Part shown: positions 15,001-18,350 of the stretch, one piece after another
Numbering within the stretch: the first letter of the stretch is position 1
Layout of the letters: each line of letters begins with the position of its first letter
Origin: an uncultured Eubacteriales bacterium
Lineage (GTDB): Bacteria > Bacillota > Clostridia > UBA1381 > UBA9506
Direction of reading: 5' to 3'
NCBI GenBank assembly: GCA_902478395.1
Contig: CABSKZ010000020.1
Location: 1 to 18,350, forward strand
DNA length: 18,350 nt
Made by a program: the position numbers and the translations under genes
The notes under the pieces: generated by a model
Databases searched by the model: none
What the model was told of the DNA's origin: nothing
Seen by the model: the letters and a program-made list of their open reading frames with translations, nothing else

Positions 15001-17652
15001 GTGTATAAAAATATGATGTTGAGCTTGTGTGCAGGAGTCCTGTGCTTCTGCATGCTGTTTTCAACGCCGGTCAGCGCCGGAGGATATACAGATATCGAAT
15101 CGTCGGCATATGCGTCATCGATTCGATTGTTGTCGGCGCTGGGAGTTTTAACCGGGCAGGATGAACTTACGTTTGCACCCGACCGCAACGTGACGAGGGC
15201 GGAATTTGCCGCGATGCTGTGCAGACTCTATCCCCGTATTGAAATAAACGCGGCATCGACGGTATTTGCCGATGTTCCCGCCGACTACTGGGCGGCGAAT
15301 GAGATTGGCACGATTAACCGACTGCAAATTATGAACGGAACCGACGACGGCATGTTCTTGCCAGAACAGAATATCACCTTAAATGAAGCTGCGAAGACCA
15401 TGGTTGTCATGGCAGGGTATGATCAGCTTGCCAGCATAAAAGGAGGCTACCCAACAGGTTATTTTTTGGTTGCGAACAACAAAAAAATATTAAGAGGCGT
15501 TAACGGACTGGGTGACATGCCTGTTACACGTGCTGCGGCGGCAAAACTCCTGAATAATATGCTGCAAATACCCGCGCTGGAAGTCAACAAATTTGGCATG
15601 GATATCACGTATCAGGAGAGCAGCCTGCACACCAATTTCTATACGTTTTTAGGAATTGAGAAGGGGACCGGCATAGTGGAGGCAACCGAGATCACTTCGT
15701 TGAGCACACCGAATCGAGGGAGGAAAAACACTGTGATGATTAACGGTGTTCTGTACAATGTTGGTGAGACAGATGCCGCGCAGTATCTTGGGATGACGGT
15801 TGATTTTTATTATCAATACGACGAAATGGATTTGCAGGAACTTCGTTTTGTGCAGATCTCAGATGTCAAAAATACTTCGCTTACGCTTGAGGCGGACAGC
15901 ATCATTTCCTATTCAGACAGGGTGTACAGCTATGAAGGTGACGACGATGGGGACGTCACGCAGGCACGGCTCGCGGACGATTTTCGCCTGATTTATAACG
16001 GACGCGCGTGCGCAGATGATTTCAATGCAGATTATATGAAACCGCTGGACGGAACGGTACGTCTGGTAGATTATAACGGAGATGGGCGCTATGATGTAGT
16101 TTTTGTCGAAGACTATGAGACGATCGTTGTCGGAGGGATTGATACTGACAACAAAACAATCTACGATATCAACGACCCAACAAAAAAAATAGTGCTCAAT
16201 GACAATGCTTCCCGTTTAACGGTAGTCTTAAAGGATGCGGAAGGGAATCCGTTTCCGTTGGAAAAGCTTGCAAAGAATAATGTTGTCAGCGTGATAAAAA
16301 ATGGCGATTACGCCAGTCTGGTTGTCAGCCAAAAGCAAGTTTCCGGAACGCTGGAGCAGTTTGGAAAAGATGAAGGCACTACATGGTATCAGATTGGCGG
16401 TACAATATATGAGCCAACCAACGAATTGCTTACATCAGGTCTTCCCGAGGCCCGAGCGGGTGATAATCTGACGCTGTATCTGAATCATAACGACAAGATT
16501 GCGCGCATCGCCATCGACACGGGAGCGGGAGAGATTGGTTTTCTTGCGCAAAAGAGTATGGAGAATACGAGGGCCGATTCTGGTATATATCTGCGCATCT
16601 TCACGGCAGACGGCGAGATGAAGGATTTTCAAGCACGTAAAATCCGGTGGAACGGTTCGTCTGGAAAGCTGGATGCAACAGAACTATATAATAAAATACC
16701 CACGTATACACTCGTTGAATACAGCGTGAATATCGAAGGCGAAATTACGGCATTGTCGATTCCTGACGCAATGGAACAGGCAGTGGACGGCCAACTGTTT
16801 TTGAGATCCGAAGGAAATTACCATGTTTATAAAAGCCGGGCGAAAACCTTTGGCGGGAAGGAAAATTTGATGGGCGACTGCGTGATTTTCAGTGTCCCTT
16901 CTGAGCAAAATGTAACGGAGAAGGACGAATATCAGATTCTTACCCCTGCTGACCTTGTGGATGGTACATACTACTCCTACGATGCATACGGTACCTCGAA
17001 GGAACGCGTTACTGCGCAGTACATACTTATGGTGGGGCAAGGCGACGCACAGATAACCGGGGATACAGGTTTTTCCATCGTCACGCGGGTTACACAGACC
17101 ATCGATGAGGAAGGAATCAATACATATAAGCTGACACTGCTGAGCGGCAGCGGAGAATCCTCGGTTATCGTGAAAGATCCGAAACTTGTATCCCACAACA
17201 GTACGACAGTACTTGGTAAGAACATCTCAATTGATGAAGGAGATATTGTCCGCTGTGCCATCAACAACCGTGGACAGGTAATTGAGATCGAACTAGCGTA
17301 CGATCTGGAAACGAATACATATATTGACCGCTCCGACAGCGCAAGGTATGATACTAAGCTGCGCACAATGTTTGGCTACGTGGGTGAGATTGAGGATACG
17401 GTGTTCCAGTTGCTTCGAATCCCAGAGGATGCCAACGGCAAACCCGATGCGAACGCGTCTCCGGAACTGATAGAATTGTGCACAACTGACGGTGCGAGAA
17501 TTTATGTCTACGATTCTGAAAAGCCTAAAGGTAAGGTGCGAACCGGAACCTATACGGATTTGCTGTCGTACAGGCAAGCCGGCGCGAATTGTTCGAAGGT
17601 GTTTATTCATCTGCGTGCTGCTGTTCCGCAGACAATTGTGGTGTATAAGTAA
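15001..17652 (+). CDS. Large SLH-domain surface protein of unknown function
   Basis: The 883-residue protein starts with GTG; AAAGGAGG at 14985-14992 lies 8 nt upstream inside the preceding gene, so the next ATG at 15013 is less likely. A signal peptide ends VSA at residue 26. Two good SLH repeats follow (about 27-80 and 87-145, with VTRAEF in the first), then a degenerate third (about 148-200, with VTRAAAAKLL). The remaining 680 residues are beta-rich, with repeated strand-turn text and a calcium-loop-like DYNGDGRYD at 357-365. No catalytic motif or known binding domain was recognised. N-terminal SLH repeats with a long beta-rich body fit an S-layer or surface scaffold protein. It is the last surface gene before the kinase. 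Confidence 0.78.
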   Translation: MYKNMMLSLCAGVLCFCMLFSTPVSAGGYTDIESSAYASSIRLLSALGVLTGQDELTFAPDRNVTRAEFAAMLCRLYPRIEINAASTVFADVPADYWAANEIGTINRLQIMNGTDDGMFLPEQNITLNEAAKTMVVMAGYDQLASIKGGYPTGYFLVANNKKILRGVNGLGDMPVTRAAAAKLLNNMLQIPALEVNKFGMDITYQESSLHTNFYTFLGIEKGTGIVEATEITSLSTPNRGRKNTVMINGVLYNVGETDAAQYLGMTVDFYYQYDEMDLQELRFVQISDVKNTSLTLEADSIISYSDRVYSYEGDDDGDVTQARLADDFRLIYNGRACADDFNADYMKPLDGTVRLVDYNGDGRYDVVFVEDYETIVVGGIDTDNKTIYDINDPTKKIVLNDNASRLTVVLKDAEGNPFPLEKLAKNNVVSVIKNGDYASLVVSQKQVSGTLEQFGKDEGTTWYQIGGTIYEPTNELLTSGLPEARAGDNLTLYLNHNDKIARIAIDTGAGEIGFLAQKSMENTRADSGIYLRIFTADGEMKDFQARKIRWNGSSGKLDATELYNKIPTYTLVEYSVNIEGEITALSIPDAMEQAVDGQLFLRSEGNYHVYKSRAKTFGGKENLMGDCVIFSVPSEQNVTEKDEYQILTPADLVDGTYYSYDAYGTSKERVTAQYILMVGQGDAQITGDTGFSIVTRVTQTIDEEGINTYKLTLLSGSGESSVIVKDPKLVSHNSTTVLGKNISIDEGDIVRCAINNRGQVIEIELAYDLETNTYIDRSDSARYDTKLRTMFGYVGEIEDTVFQLLRIPEDANGKPDANASPELIELCTTDGARIYVYDSEKPKGKVRTGTYTDLLSYRQAGANCSKVFIHLRAAVPQTIVVYK

Positions 17653-17686
17653 TACAAAACCGATGGGAAGGGAGACATGTGCGTAA

Positions 17687-18350
17687 ATGGGAAGCATCTT
17701 GGTAATTGGCAGCATTATGATGGATTTTATCCTGAAAATCGATCGCATGCCCCAAGAGGGTGAAAGTATGTTGGGCAATGGTGTTCAAAACATCAACGGA
17801 GGCAAGGGCGCAAATCAGGCGGTAGCCGTTGCACGGCAGGAGATGGATACATATTTTTGCGGCAAGGTTGGTGAGGACGATTCCGGTCGAAGATTAGTAC
17901 AGACGCTTCAGAAAATCGGGATTCATACGAATTATGTATCGGCCTGTGCCGGTACTCCTACGGGAATTGCATCAATTTTATTGGAGAAAAGCGGAGCAAA
18001 CCGCATTATTGTGAATCCGGGTACAAATATGAAACTGACAGACGAGGATGTTGAGCGTGCGTTTAATCGAGATTATGAGGCGGTTGTGTTGCAGCTGGAA
18101 ATACCGCATTCCGCCGTGCTTCAAGCCTGCCGTCTGGCGAAGAAAAAAAATATTCCGGTTGTGCTGGATGCGGGACCGGCACAGGATTTTCCACTCGAAC
18201 AAATTGCGGGGCTTGAAATCCTTACCCCGAACAGAACCGAGGCGGAGGCACTTACTGGCATAGAAATCTGTTCTATGGATGGCGCAAAGCGTGCGGCAGA
18301 GGTACTAATACGGCGTAATGGGGCACGGTATGTCGTGATAAAAATGGGTG
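17687..18350 (+). CDS. Ribokinase-type PfkB sugar kinase, 3' end missing
   Basis: The reading frame from the ATG at 17687 is open to the window edge, giving 221 residues. It opens SILVIGSIMMDFILKIDRMP, has the PfkB signature GGKGANQA at 38-45 and a TPNRTEAEALTG block near 180, all typical of ribokinase and its close relatives, which phosphorylate ribose or a related sugar with ATP in the cytoplasm. The C-terminal signature with the catalytic Asp (DTxGAGD type) would lie beyond the edge. GGGAG upstream is about 13 nt from the ATG; no better in-frame start exists. It lies 34 nt after the SLH gene with no terminator between, so it probably belongs to the operon and commits the imported monosaccharide to metabolism. 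A specificity other than ribose is quite possible. Confidence 0.88.
   Translation, partial: MGSILVIGSIMMDFILKIDRMPQEGESMLGNGVQNINGGKGANQAVAVARQEMDTYFCGKVGEDDSGRRLVQTLQKIGIHTNYVSACAGTPTGIASILLEKSGANRIIVNPGTNMKLTDEDVERAFNRDYEAVVLQLEIPHSAVLQACRLAKKKNIPVVLDAGPAQDFPLEQIAGLEILTPNRTEAEALTGIEICSMDGAKRAAEVLIRRNGARYVVIKMG

Noticed and set aside
16684..17196. 170-residue minus-strand reading frame
   Set aside because: Antisense to the SLH protein at 15001-17652, whose frame has signal peptide, SLH repeats and ribosome binding site; no support for the shadow.

Overview
The window looks like the chromosome of a Gram-positive, S-layer-bearing Firmicute, most likely an anaerobic Clostridia member. The grounds are a lipoprotein solute-binding protein with LplB/YtcP-type permeases, strong AGGAGG-type ribosome binding sites, moderate GC with tight gene packing, and three S-layer-homology (SLH) proteins. 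The exact lineage cannot be read from this sequence. SLH-anchored, multi-modular carbohydrate enzymes are known from pectin- and plant-fibre-degrading gut and rumen Clostridia, so such a habitat is plausible but inferred.

Layout. Positions 1-360 (minus strand) hold the N-terminus of a membrane-bound regulator, either a YesM-type sensor kinase or a transmembrane AraC-family protein. It is divergent from everything else. A 216-bp divergent gap carries one good sigma-A-like promoter for the minus gene and a plausible one for the plus genes. From 577 to the right edge eleven more genes all lie on the plus strand, mostly touching or overlapping, and probably form one operon of at least 17.7 kb. 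The order is: lipoprotein solute-binding protein; cytoplasmic TIM-barrel hydrolase-like protein; M55 D-aminopeptidase; xylose-isomerase-like TIM-barrel isomerase/epimerase; YhcH/NanQ-type sugar anomerase; a 1000-residue secreted SLH-anchored paralogue of the TIM-barrel hydrolase; two ABC sugar permeases; a secreted protein with two repeats of a ConA-like plus FN3 unit; two more SLH proteins; and a ribokinase-type PfkB kinase cut by the window end. No ATP-binding subunit is present, so an unlinked MsmX-type ATPase probably energises the importer.

Suggested working model (inference). Surface proteins bind and cleave a glycan at the S-layer: the SLH-anchored hydrolase and the ConA/FN3 binding protein, with the SLH proteins as scaffold. 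The lipoprotein and permeases import the fragments. The cytoplasmic paralogue finishes depolymerisation, and the anomerase, isomerase and kinase feed the monomers into central metabolism. The M55 peptidase hints that the substrate may carry D-amino acids or peptide, or come from cell wall. The main novelty candidate is the pair of paralogous, apparently uncharacterised TIM-barrel proteins, one surface-anchored and one cytoplasmic, inside a dedicated S-layer and transport operon.

The only gap with real structure inside the operon is 2095-2369. It holds a 14-nt perfect palindrome, a 14-bp perfect hairpin without a U tail, and an 8-bp hairpin just before the next gene. No tRNA, rRNA, CRISPR array, insertion sequence or clear rho-independent terminator was seen.
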